Source: Brasenia schreberi
Taxonomy: Eukaryota; Streptophyta; Magnoliopsida; Nymphaeales; Cabombaceae
Reading direction: 5' to 3'
Assembly (NCBI GenBank): GCA_036023115.1
Contig: JAYKKT010000040.1
Span: forward strand, 5,677,001 to 5,741,000
Length of the DNA stretch: 64,000 nt
The notes beneath the pieces were generated by a model that worked only from the letters and a program-made list of their open reading frames with translations, did no database searches and was not told where the DNA came from. The translations under genes were made by a program, and so were the position numbers. Shown here piece by piece: positions 1 to 10,767 of this stretch (positions are counted from its first letter, which is position 1; every line of letters begins with the position of its first letter).

Positions 1-37
1 TCTTATGTTCATCACTCATGTTGTTTAATCGGTGTAG

Positions 38-959
38 ATGAGAAAATCGCCTTGTTGGGTGCGATACAGTCCTTGTTTGAGGGTTCCATGTACACTTTTG
101 TATTCCTCTGGACACCTGCTCTTAGTCCTAACAACGAAGATATACCCCATGGTTTTATTTTTGCTACATTTATGCTCTCATCAATGTTGGGAAGCTCCAC
201 CGCCTCTAGGCTAATGGCTCGTGGGTCCTTGAAGGTGGAAAGTTATATGCAGATTGTTTTTCTCATCTCGGCATCCACTTTCTTTCTTCCAATTCTCACT
301 GCGGTTTGTTCTGAAACCCTACAACTAAAATTAGGGGAATTTTCTAATCATTTTAGGTAATAATCCAATCTAAATAATATGAAACAGTTACTGGTAGCAC
401 CTTCAAAGGCGAAAGGGGGAAGCATCTCATATGCTGGCTGCCTTCAGCTCTTTGGTTTCTGCATATTTGAGGCATGTGTGGGCATATTTTGGCCATCTAT
501 CATGAAAATGAGGTCGCAGTACATACCGGAGGAGGCCAGAAGCACAATCATGAACTTCTTCCGCATCCCTCTCAATCTTTTTGTGTGCATTATCCTTTAC
601 AATGTAAGCCAATACCTGTGTACTCTTTCTCTGTTGCCAATTTTGGTTGCTAAATGCTAAACTGTAACCAATGTGCGGGTTCTGAAGGTTGATGCATTCC
701 CCATCACTGTGATGTTTGGTATGTGCTCGATTTTCCTCTTCTTGGCATCGATACTTCAGAGGCGACTGATGGTTGTTGCAGAGGCTCACAGGCAAAGTAA
801 GTCATAGGGAACTTTTCTCCCTAGGATTTCATTTATTGGGTGGCTATACAGCTTTCCCTTCTGAGAGACTGATTGAAAATTCTTTTTTCCTCAGAATCAT
901 CAGACAATTGGACAACAGTGCAGGAAACTGATGCCGAATCCGAGCCACTAAATTTGTAA
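38..959 (+). CDS. MFSD5-like major facilitator transporter, last four exons
   Basis: C-terminal part of a membrane transporter of the major facilitator superfamily, of the MFSD5 (molybdate-anion transporter-like) type; the 5' exons lie outside the window. Exons read as 38-303, 388-603, 688-796 and 895-959, each with AG acceptor and GT donor and a continuous frame to TAA at 957-959. Recognisable stretches are KIALLGAIQSLFEGSMYTF, HGFIFATFMLSSMLGSS, EACVGIFWPSIMKMRSQYIP and FPITVMFGMCSIFLF. Hydrophobic segments alternate with short charged loops as expected for the C-terminal transmembrane half. The family is thought to carry molybdate or other anions across membranes; that role is known from the family, not shown here. 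No frame breaks are seen, so the gene looks functional in this part. The first donor (GTTTGT) is weaker than the others. Confidence 0.88.
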
Positions 960-2692
960 ACTCAAAATTTCGGTCATATTGAATATTGGGGATGTGGCTT
1001 TCATTTTCAACTAGCACAGTTTGTCACAATGTATTTGCTCCTGCCACACTGATATGATATGAACCTAAATAAGGTAGAAGAAGACCCACCTTGTGGAAAC
1101 CTGGATTTAGAAGGACTAGTTCTTGTGAACTTAAGAAGGAAGGCTTCACAGGCAGAAATGGAGGTCTTTTATTCAAATCTCAATTACAGTGAGAGTGGCA
1201 ATGTAGTAGTGAGTAGACTAGCAACTGCGCATACCACGTCTATCCTTATGGATATATATTTTTTTCCTGTTATTGCTGTAATTGTGATGGAACTTTATTG
1301 ATTTGATCATTACTTTGAACAGGAATATCTGCATTTTATGGCCTTCTAAGTTCTCTACTGCAATGCTTATCTTCTTGCGGTCATAATTGGATTCTACCTA
1401 TTATGTCTTCTTTGTGACTTCAACATCTATTGAGGGGTTAAATCAATCTAGGGTAGAACTCCAAGCCTAAGACTCACCCTTGACACACTCCTTGGAGCCA
1501 GAGGCCCTGATTTTGTATACCAGAGAAGTCATCTTTTGAAGAATTGAAACTTGAAACAACTCAACGTAAAAAACTCTGAGATACATTGAGGTTTCGAACC
1601 TATGTCCGACTGTATGGGAGCTGATGATCCTCAACAGTATGCTATTCCAAGTTGGGCGGTTATGAAGAAAAATCAAACCGAAACTAAAACCAATCCTTCT
1701 CTTACATTAAGTGAGACCTGCATTATGGCATAACACAAGGCCTCTAATAAATGAATTGAGATTCTGTTTCAAACGTTATTTCTTGAATTTATTGTTGATA
1801 TTTTCATCTGGAAGTATAGAAGACCACTACTAAATGACCTTTGGAGTATCATCTTCTTAAGTGCTTAGATTTTTTAATACCGATTGCTGTTTTAATAGCA
1901 ACAATTGTCGGAAATGTTGAATTTCTTGCAATGTTTTTCATGTTTAAAGTTCTTTCTTATACTAGTTTCAACATACTTTTTGGTTGTTTACTTGGATAAA
2001 TAAAAAGTGATTATGATGACTGTATCAATAAACTACCTTTAAGTCGCGTTCTTTTATTTTGAGGTGTCTTTCTATTTTTCCTTCGTGAAGGATTTAATTC
2101 TTTTTAGACTGAGGTGAATAGCACAAGTTATGGTCCTAGGTTGGACTGAGAAAATGGTCACTGTTTAAATCTGGACTATGCTTAAAGTCGACGGATTTAT
2201 CTTCGGAATTTTGGTGAGCTTGATGTATCACCTCGCCTTAGTGTAGATTTTCATGGAACTACACAATAAATATGAGAAAGAAAAGAGCTGATACATGTTC
2301 TTTACTTCGTGCTTGGCTTTTTTGTTAATATGAAACAACAAAAGTTTCGCTGTAGATACCCTTGTTATGATACGAGCAATCTGGATTTTGTCAGCATCCG
2401 GCATTTTAATAAGAACTTAAATCAATACGTATGATTGCAAAAGGTTCTTAGAGGTGTCAAAATGGGCCTGAGCTGAGGGCCGAAAATGGATATCCAGGCC
2501 TAGATTTTCTGGTCCACTTTTGGGCCCAAGCCAAACGGCCCAGCTTATCTGCCGATGGGGTTGTCTCCAAAGCATATATATATATATAATACAAAGAATA
2601 TTTTTATTATACTCATGTCATCTAACAACAATTAATGACAGGTGAATGTGGACATGATTAAATGCTTGGTAAGTGAATGTAAGCATGATTCA

Positions 2693-2750
<58 letters not shown>

Positions 2751-3516
2751 TCTTAAAAGATTTTAGAAAAGTATAAAGATTATTATGTTTATTACACACA
2801 TGCCACTCAAAATAAGTGAATAAGATCAATTACTCAGAAAAATGAACCCTATTCATATTGACACGTGTTCACTTATTGCTTTTGGATGATATCAAAATTT
2901 TTTAAAAAACTTTAAAAAATATGAAAGATTTTTTTATTACACTCTTGATGCTCAAAAGCACATGTACCAACCATACCCAAAGGTTGGCTTATTCTGCCTG
3001 CTATGCTCCTTTGGGAGCCTCCACTGCCTCTTTTAACAGTGATACTCCAACTTCTTATACCTTTTATATGCAACTCTATTCAACCATGTCTTTTGAATGC
3101 CAAACCATGTTGAATACGTCTCTCGTATTATATTTTAGCACAAATAGTTTAATATAAATAGCAAAAACCTTTTGCCCACAAACAGCAGAAGCGGATTTCA
3201 GATCCTGTGCCACCAACTTTGAACCAAACATTTCTTTAAGAGACAAGCAAAATCTAGCTCTATTTGATGGTTGTGGAGTTCAAATTCTGCAAATTGAGAC
3301 ATGAAACAAAGTGTTTTCAATGTAAAAGGCCTGACATAAGCTTGGCCAGTCTTATGTATATAGAGTAATCAACTCATTTGTTTAAAAAAGTATGTTTTAT
3401 GCTCATCTTAAAAGAGTAAATAAGAAATTATGTAAATAAGGAGCCAACATTACTAAATTAATGATAAATTGAATTACAAGCTATTTAGGACGTTCCTTCC
3501 CACCCCCCAATAGGAA
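960..3516. other. Non-coding: 3' UTR and repeat-bearing spacer
   Basis: No supportable gene. The first few hundred bases are probably the 3' UTR of the transporter. A (TA)n microsatellite fills 2698-2747, and A/T-rich text around 2580-2930 resembles text next to other TA tracts in the window (for example near 17.5, 22.8 and 61.6 kb). Small open frames here have no recognisable family signature. Confidence 0.5.
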
Positions 3517-3521
3517 GAATA

Positions 3522-4127
3522 TGTCACAGGACAGATTTTCAGCGCCCCGCGACGGAACTACACGCACACTTCGGGTGTAAACCCCTTCTTGTATAGCTTG
3601 TATAAACCTCCCTAGGTTGAGTTGTAAACCTCACTTGGGTTAGTGTAAACCTTCCTTGGATCGGGTAGGTAGAATCATGCACCCGATTAGATCCAATTCA
3701 AACGGGGTGGGTCTAGATGGTTCTCATGTAACTACATATGGTTCGTGTGCCTATAAATAGACACACACTTCACTTGTAAGCATTAGGTCCCATTTGAACC
3801 AAATCTGGTCCAGCTAGTTCTCGTGAGTCTTAGAGTGTAGAGAACCGAGTCTTCTCTTCTTCCTTCTCCCGCCTTAATGGCTTGTGTAGTGTTTGGCGAT
3901 CAATAAAGAGCATGATTCATGTTCCTAGACATTTTGCCTAGCTTAGGTTTATCCCATTGCGTAATACCTAGCTTTGGTCTATTGAGTGAGTGAGTGAAGT
4001 AGGATCGCTGCAAGATAGCACAGTCGCTGTCCACGCGCATCATCTCTTCAATTGGCTGAGGTAGATCTGGCCGATCTGCTTGCCATCACCCGAGTTCTTC
4101 CATCCGATTTTGGAGCGAAAAAACATA
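3522..4127 (+). repeat. 5' LTR of element A
   Basis: About 606 bp, beginning TGTCACAGG and ending near AAAACATA, matching 6577-7187 with substitutions and small indels. It carries a TATA box (TATAAATAG, 3752-3760) and a polyadenylation signal AATAAA near 3902. The end is set by alignment with the other LTR, whose last bases ACACA adjoin the GAATA duplication. Confidence 0.82.
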
Positions 4128-5106
4128 GCATCATATTCTAGTATCAAAGCATCAAAATGCTCAAATCGGACGTTCTTTGAAGGTAAGAATCGAAGAAGAT
4201 CGACATCCGAGCAATGAACAAATTGATGAAGAAAATTAGGCGAGAGTTCAAGGTGAATTTCGGCCAGATTCACTCCGGATGAGTAGATCTGTTTGATTTT
4301 CGGTTGTATCAACTAGATCTGAAGGTGAACAAGGTGTTCTACGTTAGATCTACGGTAAGAAACATTGAATTTCAGTAGATACGAAGGAGTATGGATCAGA
4401 TCTGAGAAATCGGATAGCAATAAGAAAAATCGTCGGAGTGCGATGATTTTCTGATTTTGATTCAATTCTGATCGGTTTTTACAGTAGTTTGAGGGGTTTG
4501 ATCTGTGGTTTAGGTCTGGATCAAGTCTATCTTGAGTGAAGAAGACTTATATTGATCAGATCTACCCAGATCAATGCCGGAGAGGACGAGATCTGAAGCA
4601 TGATTTCTGTCGACAAAAAAGTTTTCTGTAGATTTTTTTTGTAACTACATGAACAACAGACATATATGATTTCTGTTATATGTTTAATTCTTTGGTTAAA
4701 TTGAGGGATAACAGTTTTCTAAGCGTGTTAGTGAGTTGTAGATCGAGATCGGATCAGAATTCGTATAGGTCAGAAAAGGATTTCACAGTAGAACTGAACG
4801 CGTTTTTTGTTCAGTTGCGCAGCAGAAAAACTACAGCAGACAGTCAAGTTGAAACGTGATTTTCGGGCCATTTCGTGGTCGGAATCAAGATCTATAAAAT
4901 CCGCGTTAAAACTGAGTTCATAAGCTTAACAACGATAGTAAATTAGTAGACAGAGTCCATCGTCTGGTCTATCTAAGTAATTATACTCCGAGCGTATATA
5001 AACACATTTTTGTAGGCCTGTCTGCAACACAATCGTTTGTAATAATTTTTCAGCGAGTGTTTTGATGGGGAGTCGCCACGGCTAGGTTGAAGAAGAGGGA
5101 ACTTAT

Positions 5107-5520
5107 GGCAGATTTGCCAAAGATTTCATTCTCATCCAGTTGGCGCAACAGATGGCGAGTATTCAACTGCAAAATGAAAACTTTGCACAGCAGTTGCAGG
5201 AAATAAAATCCAGCCAACGCAGGTTAGATGCAGTTGACATGGAGCTGTGGTGCTTTGGTGAGACCCGATCACATCCATCCAACACTTCTCACGAGTCATT
5301 ACGCCTACGACTTCATTTAAGGTAAAATTTCCTAAACCTAAGCAGTTCGAAGGTGGCATAGACCATAAGATAGTCAAAAACTTTATGTGGGATTTATAAC
5401 GGTATCTTGAGGCATCCCACCTACTCGAGGAAGAAAATGTGACACTGGCCACTTTGTTCTTAGCAAATGATGCAAAATTGTGGTGGCGCACGCGAGTTAA
5501 GATGGCATGATATTCTGGCC
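5107..5520 (+). pseudogene. Element A gag remnant
   Basis: Translating across breaks gives a coiled segment (MAQQMASIQLQNENFAQQLQ) and then a capsid-like stretch with FEGGIDHKIVKNFMWDL and LATLFLANDAKLWWRTR, which parallels the gag region of element B (ATLFLRDDAKVWWRTR). In-frame stops interrupt it, for example after WDL near 5398. Confidence 0.75.
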
Positions 5521-5575
5521 CCTTAACCAGACCTACCACCCTGCTGGTATGTGTGTTGACAGTTTTGAGATACTG

Positions 5576-5830
5576 CTAAGCAGGTGTAAGCTTCAAACCC
5601 AAACTTCGTGTTATAGTGGTTGATATGATTGAATGCAAGGAGCCCGTATCATCTAGCGCCCACACCACCTTGGTGCCCAACTGCACTAAGATGAACATGA
5701 GCATCTTGTGGGGCTCTTCGATCACTCGAACGACACTCAATAGCTGAAAGCTAGCGGCCTGGGCCTCGGCGTGTGATGATGTGCAGGAACTTGATTCCTC
5801 AACCAACAACGCTGCTAACTTTGCTTTCTT
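5576..5830 (-). pseudogene. Element A protease fragment, inverted
   Basis: On the minus strand the translation contains AEAQAASFQLLSVV and DDTGSLHSIIS, matching the gag-protease junction of element B (AQAASFQLL and ADTGASHSIIS). The catalytic motif is altered to DDTGS. The orientation is opposite to the rest of the element, so this segment was inverted after insertion or arrived by recombination. Confidence 0.75.
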
Positions 5831-5835
5831 AGGGC

Positions 5836-6590
5836 AGACCTGTATTCGGTGTGGCCCCTAACATATGAAACAAGGCCCGATTGGCTTCCCACCTGAATTA
5901 GGACTCTTCCTACCCTCGGGTTGGTTGGGTTGTTTTGTAGGTTGCTTGCCTTGCGGCTATTGGGACCGTTGGATCTCGTACAAAGGGATGACACGAGTAG
6001 TTATCCTACCGCTCTTAGAGAGGTTCGAGAGAGGCACACCATGTACAAGGAGGCCAAGTCGGCCCTTACATGTGCACAAGCTTGCATGGTGAAGTATGTG
6101 AACCGGCATCGGAGAGTAGTGGAGTATAGAGTTGGAGATTTTGTTTGACTTCGGATACCGGAGTATATCAAAAGCAAGTCTACAGAGGTAGCCATATGGA
6201 GTTGAAGCCAAAGTATGATAGTTCGTTTAGGGTCATATAAAGAGTAGAATAGGTGGCCTACAAGCTGGATTTGGTCGATATGTTTAAACTGCATCCGACA
6301 TTCTATGTGTCACAGTTGAAGTCGTATCATGAGGATCCAGACAGGTTGGAGCATCATTTATTGTCACTGGTGCGAGAGGACATACTGATCGACAGTGCTA
6401 GCACATAGGGTTGATGGGGCAGGACCATGATGCCAAACATAGTACCTAGAACGTTGGACAGACGTGGGCCGAAGACGACAGTTGGATACCTGTAGGTCAG
6501 TTATGGTAGTATGAGCATCTCTTGTATGCTTTCCATGAGGCCTCGAGGAAGAGTCCACGCTTCATGGAGGGAGAGTTGTCACAGGGCTGA
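5836..6590 (+). pseudogene. Element A zinc knuckle and integrase C-terminus/chromodomain remnant
   Basis: A broken zinc knuckle (TCIRCGP, stop, HMKQ) at 5840-5880 is followed from about 5936 by LGPLDLVQRDD, REVRERHTMYKEAKSAL and NRHRRVVEYRVGDFV, matching the integrase C-terminal part of element B. Remnants of the post-integrase region continue to the LTR. As in element B the frame runs through the polypurine tract into the LTR (GELSQG, stop at 6588-6590). Confidence 0.75.
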
Positions 6591-7187
6591 TTTTGAGCGC
6601 TGCGCACACACGTCACCCATGCCTAGACTTGAACAAAGCTACACGCACACATTGTGTGTAAACCCCTTCTTTTACAGCTTGTATAAACCTTCCTTAGGTT
6701 CATTTGTAAACCTCACTTTGGTTAGTGTAAACCTCTATTGGATCGAGTAGGTAGAACCATGCACTCGATTGGATTCAATTCAAATAGGGTGGGTCTACAT
6801 GGTTTTCATGGAACCACATATGGTCCGTGTGCTATAAATAGACACACGCACCTCACTTGTAAGCATTAGACACCATCTGAACCAGGTCTTCTCGTGAGTT
6901 TTAGAGTGTAAGAATCGAGTCTTCTCTTCTTCCTTCTCCCGCCTTAATGAGTTGTGTAGTGTTTGCCGATGAATAAAGAGCATGATTCCTTCCCTAAACA
7001 TTCTCCTAGTTTTGGTTGATCCCATTGATACCTATCGGTCTAGTGAGTGAAGTAGGGTCGGTGCAAGATAGCACAGTCGCTGTCGACCCGCAGCATCTCT
7101 TCAATCGGCTGAGGGAGATCGGGATCTGGCCGATCTGCTTGCCATCACCCGAGTTCTTCCATCTCATCTTGGAGCGGAAAAAACACA
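6577..7187 (+). repeat. 3' LTR of element A
   Basis: 611 bp from TGTCACAGGG to AACACA, followed directly by the GAATA duplication (7188-7192). A purine-rich tract (GGAGGGAGAG) precedes it. It has a TATA box at 6833 and AATAAA near 6972, and reads toward the TIM23 gene. Confidence 0.85.
6833..6841 (+). promoter_or_regulatory. TATA box of element A 3' LTR
   Basis: TATAAATAG, the same as at 3752-3760 in the 5' LTR. It sits about 550 bp upstream of the TIM23 start codon and points the same way, so the LTR could start transcripts through that gene; this is inference. Confidence 0.55.
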
Positions 7188-7388
7188 GAATATAATTTGT
7201 AGATTCCACGTTTATTTATTCAAATAATATCGACGAGAGATCTCGGAGGAAGCGTACCTTTCCCACGCTTCCTCTTTCTTTCCTCCACCGAAGGAGGAGA
7301 TTCGAGAATACCCAAGAATAAAAGACGACCATATAACGAAGAAGAATATAACGAACGAAGAAGAAGAAGAAGAAAGTGGGAGTCGAAT

Positions 7389-7942
7389 ATGGCGTCATTT
7401 TACGGGAACCCCGACGGCAAAAAGGGCGGAGGACGCCTCTACAACCCATACAAAGATCTTCAGGCGCCGATTCACAATTTCTACCGCCTTCCCACCTCAC
7501 CGGAGTTCCTCTTCCAGGAGGACTCCATCGTCCAACGTTGCTCATGGGGCGAGAATCTCACCTACTATACTGGCTGTTGGTACCTCTCGGGAGCCGTCGC
7601 CGGAGCCGGCAAGGGCTTGATCGAAGGGATCAAAGCCAGGGAAGAAGGTGACACCCTCAAGCTGAGGATCAACCGGGTTCTCAACGCCTCCGACCATACC
7701 GGTCGGAAGTTCGGCAATCGTCTCGGCGTCATCGGATTGCTCTACGCCGGTATAGAGAGCGGGATCATCGCCGTTAGGGATGCAGACGATGTAACCAATA
7801 GCGTTCTGGCTGGACTAGGGACGGGGGCACTGTTCAAGGCAGCTTCAGGAGGTCGGCGGCCGTAGCCGGATCGATTGGTGGGTTGGCCGTCGAAATCGCG
7901 GTTGCTGGGAAACAGGCGTTGAAGAGATACGTTCCCATTTGA
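7389..7942 (+). CDS. TIM23: TIM23 mitochondrial inner-membrane translocase subunit, C-terminus frameshifted
   Basis: Encodes a Tim17/Tim22/Tim23 family protein, the channel subunit of the TIM23 complex that imports presequence proteins across the mitochondrial inner membrane. The intronless frame starts at ATG 7389 ([11 protein letters not shown]); family text includes [39 protein letters not shown] and [20 protein letters not shown]. The reading frame ends early at TAG 7863-7865, after residue 158. The expected family C-terminus (RSAAVAG at the start, KRYVPI at the end) is present in another frame from 7850 to TGA 7940-7942, so a net loss of one base (mod 3, for example 1 or 4 bases) has occurred between about 7843 and 7853. 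With the tail counted, the length (about 184 codons) is normal. Either a sequencing error, a recent mutation, or a pseudogene; no other break is seen. Confidence 0.85.
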
Positions 7943-10767
7943 TGCCATCGATCTGTTTTACCCTAAATTCTACTTTTGTTCTCGTATGCGGCTCCCTTTC
8001 CTCCTATATTGGTCGCGCTGTAGATACTTAGTTGTAACTCTTTATTTAATAATTCTGTTTGCCATAATAATACGGAACATTTTGATGGCAGAGGGAGGGT
8101 CTCCTTAAATTTTATCTGGATTTGTGAATCCATGAACTGTTGTATCTTAAATTTTGAAAGGCTGTGCTTCAGCACGTATAGTTCCAATAGAGACCAAATA
8201 TTTGATGCCTTCAATACTGTATGTACGAAAATGACAGGTCATCTCTTGTTTCCTCGAAACGGATGGTTGGTATACTTTATCTGGAGTTGGAGTGTTATTT
8301 CGTAATAACTGCAACGGCGATTTGGTTGACCTTATCTTTCTCGAACTCGTCAGATTGTTGGATGGTTTCTCTGCGGATGGTTGCATGCTCTTGTTCTTTC
8401 TGTGTCTTAAGTTTGTTCGTTTGCTTTGCATAAACCATATGCGCGATCCAACCTCATGAGTCTTGGTCATAGATTAATTATTCAACATTATTAGAGAAGC
8501 AAAGGATGACAACTCAATAGAGGAGCAAAATGGAATCAGAAAGTTGAGATGAAGAAGAGATATCAAAGAAGAAATGTGGGTGGAGAAAAACAAAAAGAAA
8601 TGCTCTAGGGACAGAATGAGAAAACTAAGAAATGATGGAGGGGAAAAACAAAAGAAACGATAAAGACAGAGAAGGAGAAAATATTTTGCGCTTCACTATG
8701 AGAGGAAAACATATGTTATTTTCTCTGTGCAGTTCCATGTGTTATAACAGTGGCGGATCTACATGAAATGGTGTGTCTGCCCCATCCAAAACCTGGGGAT
8801 TTAAAAAAAGAAGTACAGCCAAAGCTGAATTGGTGAGCTATAAGCCGACTCCATGGTATAAGTTTTTGTCATTTGTCCCACGTGAAAATGTTCTCTAGCT
8901 ATGTTATACAAAGAGCATTTTATGATATCATGAGCTATTCAGCTCACCTAGAAAATTTTCTACCGGCCTTGAACCTATTATGGTTGGGCTTCTACTGATG
9001 CATAGAAAAATCTAATGTGTAGGGAGCATGTTTCTTTCGATACATACAATTCAACTGCATGTCTATATTCTTAAATCAAGATGGAGCTCTATAACAATTG
9101 GATGCTCATTAATGGCACCTGTTGACGGTTGATCATCTCATTTATGACTTTTAAAAAAAAAATCCTCGATTAGTGTTGGTTGTCAGTTCTTCACTAATGT
9201 CAAAAACTAGAATTGATACAATGGGGTTTTTATTCCCCTAGGGTCCCTTTTGATTTAGTTCATCCAACACGCATAATAAGATTGTAGATAGTAACCATAG
9301 AATATATTGCTAGCCTTTAGCGGATAAATGACTTATCCCCTCCATTGACTTTGATGATAATTTGGCACATGCTTTGCATTGTGTATGTTTCTCATTGATC
9401 TTACAATTCAAGCATGAGCCTCAGGCAGAACACGTGCCATTTCTTAAAGGATCTCTTAAGTGGTAATAGACTGGTTGTTTCTCAATGAAGATATTATCAT
9501 AGTTCTACCTTGGATGTGATTTAGGCTGTGCTCAGATCACAGATTCACATACACCTGTGATCAGTTTTTTTAAAATATTGATTGATAGAGATCCATATGG
9601 TGGTGCATGAAGAACAACAGCAGGATCTTGTCCAGAGACTTAATATAGGCTATGATCATTGTCACCTTAGAACTCCCTTGGCTATGATATTTGTTGCTGG
9701 AGCTCAACGGGAACTTCTATTCCTCTATACCTAAGTGAAGCAGTTTTGGGAGTCGTGCTGGTTAATCCAAGAATTATTTTTGTAATTGGGTTCATAAGGG
9801 ATAAAAAACCCGGCATGAGGTTTTGGCAATGCTGACTTGATACGGGAATGAAAGCCTTTCAATTGACTGACCTGGTTGGAGTTTGACATTTACTTTTCAT
9901 ATTTTTGCCGTGTCTTTAAGTCAGGCTGCTTTTATAGTGCTACAAACAAGCCAGTATGGCATTTCATGTTCTTGTATGATTAATGGTTGCAGGTTTGGTT
10001 CTCTTTGTGATTTCGGGTGTTTTTGTTCTGTAATATTCCCAATCTATTCATATTGTTCTATAGATGACTGAACTTTGATGTTGATTCACAGCTTTCATCA
10101 CTACATGGTCTCTCTTTTCCATATTGTACTGTGACCTTTGTATTGGATATGTGGATGCTGCAAGCAGTTTGATCAGTGTGCGAGAGAGTCTCCATGATCC
10201 AGAAATGTAGCTCTTGAAAATGAGTTCATTAGGCATCTCATGTGCTCCTTGTGGTACTCATGTTTTGATAAATAGTAGCAGTGATGAGATACCATGGCGT
10301 TGGGTGGAGGTTGGAGACAGGTTGATAATTGTGTTCCCGGTGCATTTCTGATGGAACAGAAAAGGGGTTACGACTCACTACCCTGGATGGATGCGTGTTG
10401 CGAAATTGCACACAGGAATAAGGGTTTTCTCCATTTGATAGCTGTTACCTGGGAATTTTCTCTATATCGTGTCGGGTCCGATTATCTTTCCCCCTTGTAT
10501 GTGTTTGGTCTCGTGAGTTGCAGCTTTTTGTTCATGTGCATGCCCTGCATGGGGTGCGTAGCTTCTTACATAGTCAAAGGAAGAAACTTAAAAATGGAAA
10601 AGAAAAAAAATCACCATGCCAAGGTAAAGGAGAAGACTCGATTCTGGTGAGCCACTTTGTAAACAAATTTTGTTGATGAATTATTACTCGCATCTCTCTC
10701 TTCTTAGTAAATCAAGGGAGGTTTGAGATGCATTGCAAGTGGATTTTGTGTGTTGTGTTAGGCTTCC
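7943..10767. other. Non-coding spacer after TIM23
   Basis: The first part is likely the TIM23 3' UTR. At 8748 a left end of the CAGTGGCGGATCTA type of hAT MITE begins (compare 31539 and 59947), but no matching right end is seen nearby. A 118-codon open frame at 10294-10650 has no recognisable domain and no codon or splice support. I see no other gene here. Confidence 0.5.

Larger units (their letters stand above)
3522..7187 (+). mobile_element. Degenerate Ty3/Gypsy chromovirus (element A)
   Basis: Old LTR retrotransposon bounded by the target duplication GAATA at 3517-3521 and 7188-7192. The two LTRs begin TGTCACAGG and are clearly alike but with many differences and small indels. A primer-binding-like site (GTATCAAAGC, degraded from the initiator-Met tRNA match) lies at 4141-4150. 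Inside are a gag remnant, an inverted protease fragment, a zinc knuckle and the integrase C-terminus; reverse transcriptase, RNase H and most of integrase are missing. Its coding remnants are related to the young element at 33852-41642 (shared LTR start TGTCACA, gag, zinc knuckle and integrase tail). It cannot move by itself. Its right end lies 197 bases from the start codon of the TIM23 gene. Confidence 0.85.

Noticed and set aside
10294..10650. 118-codon open frame
   Set aside because: No recognisable domain, ordinary intergenic composition, and no splice or promoter support.
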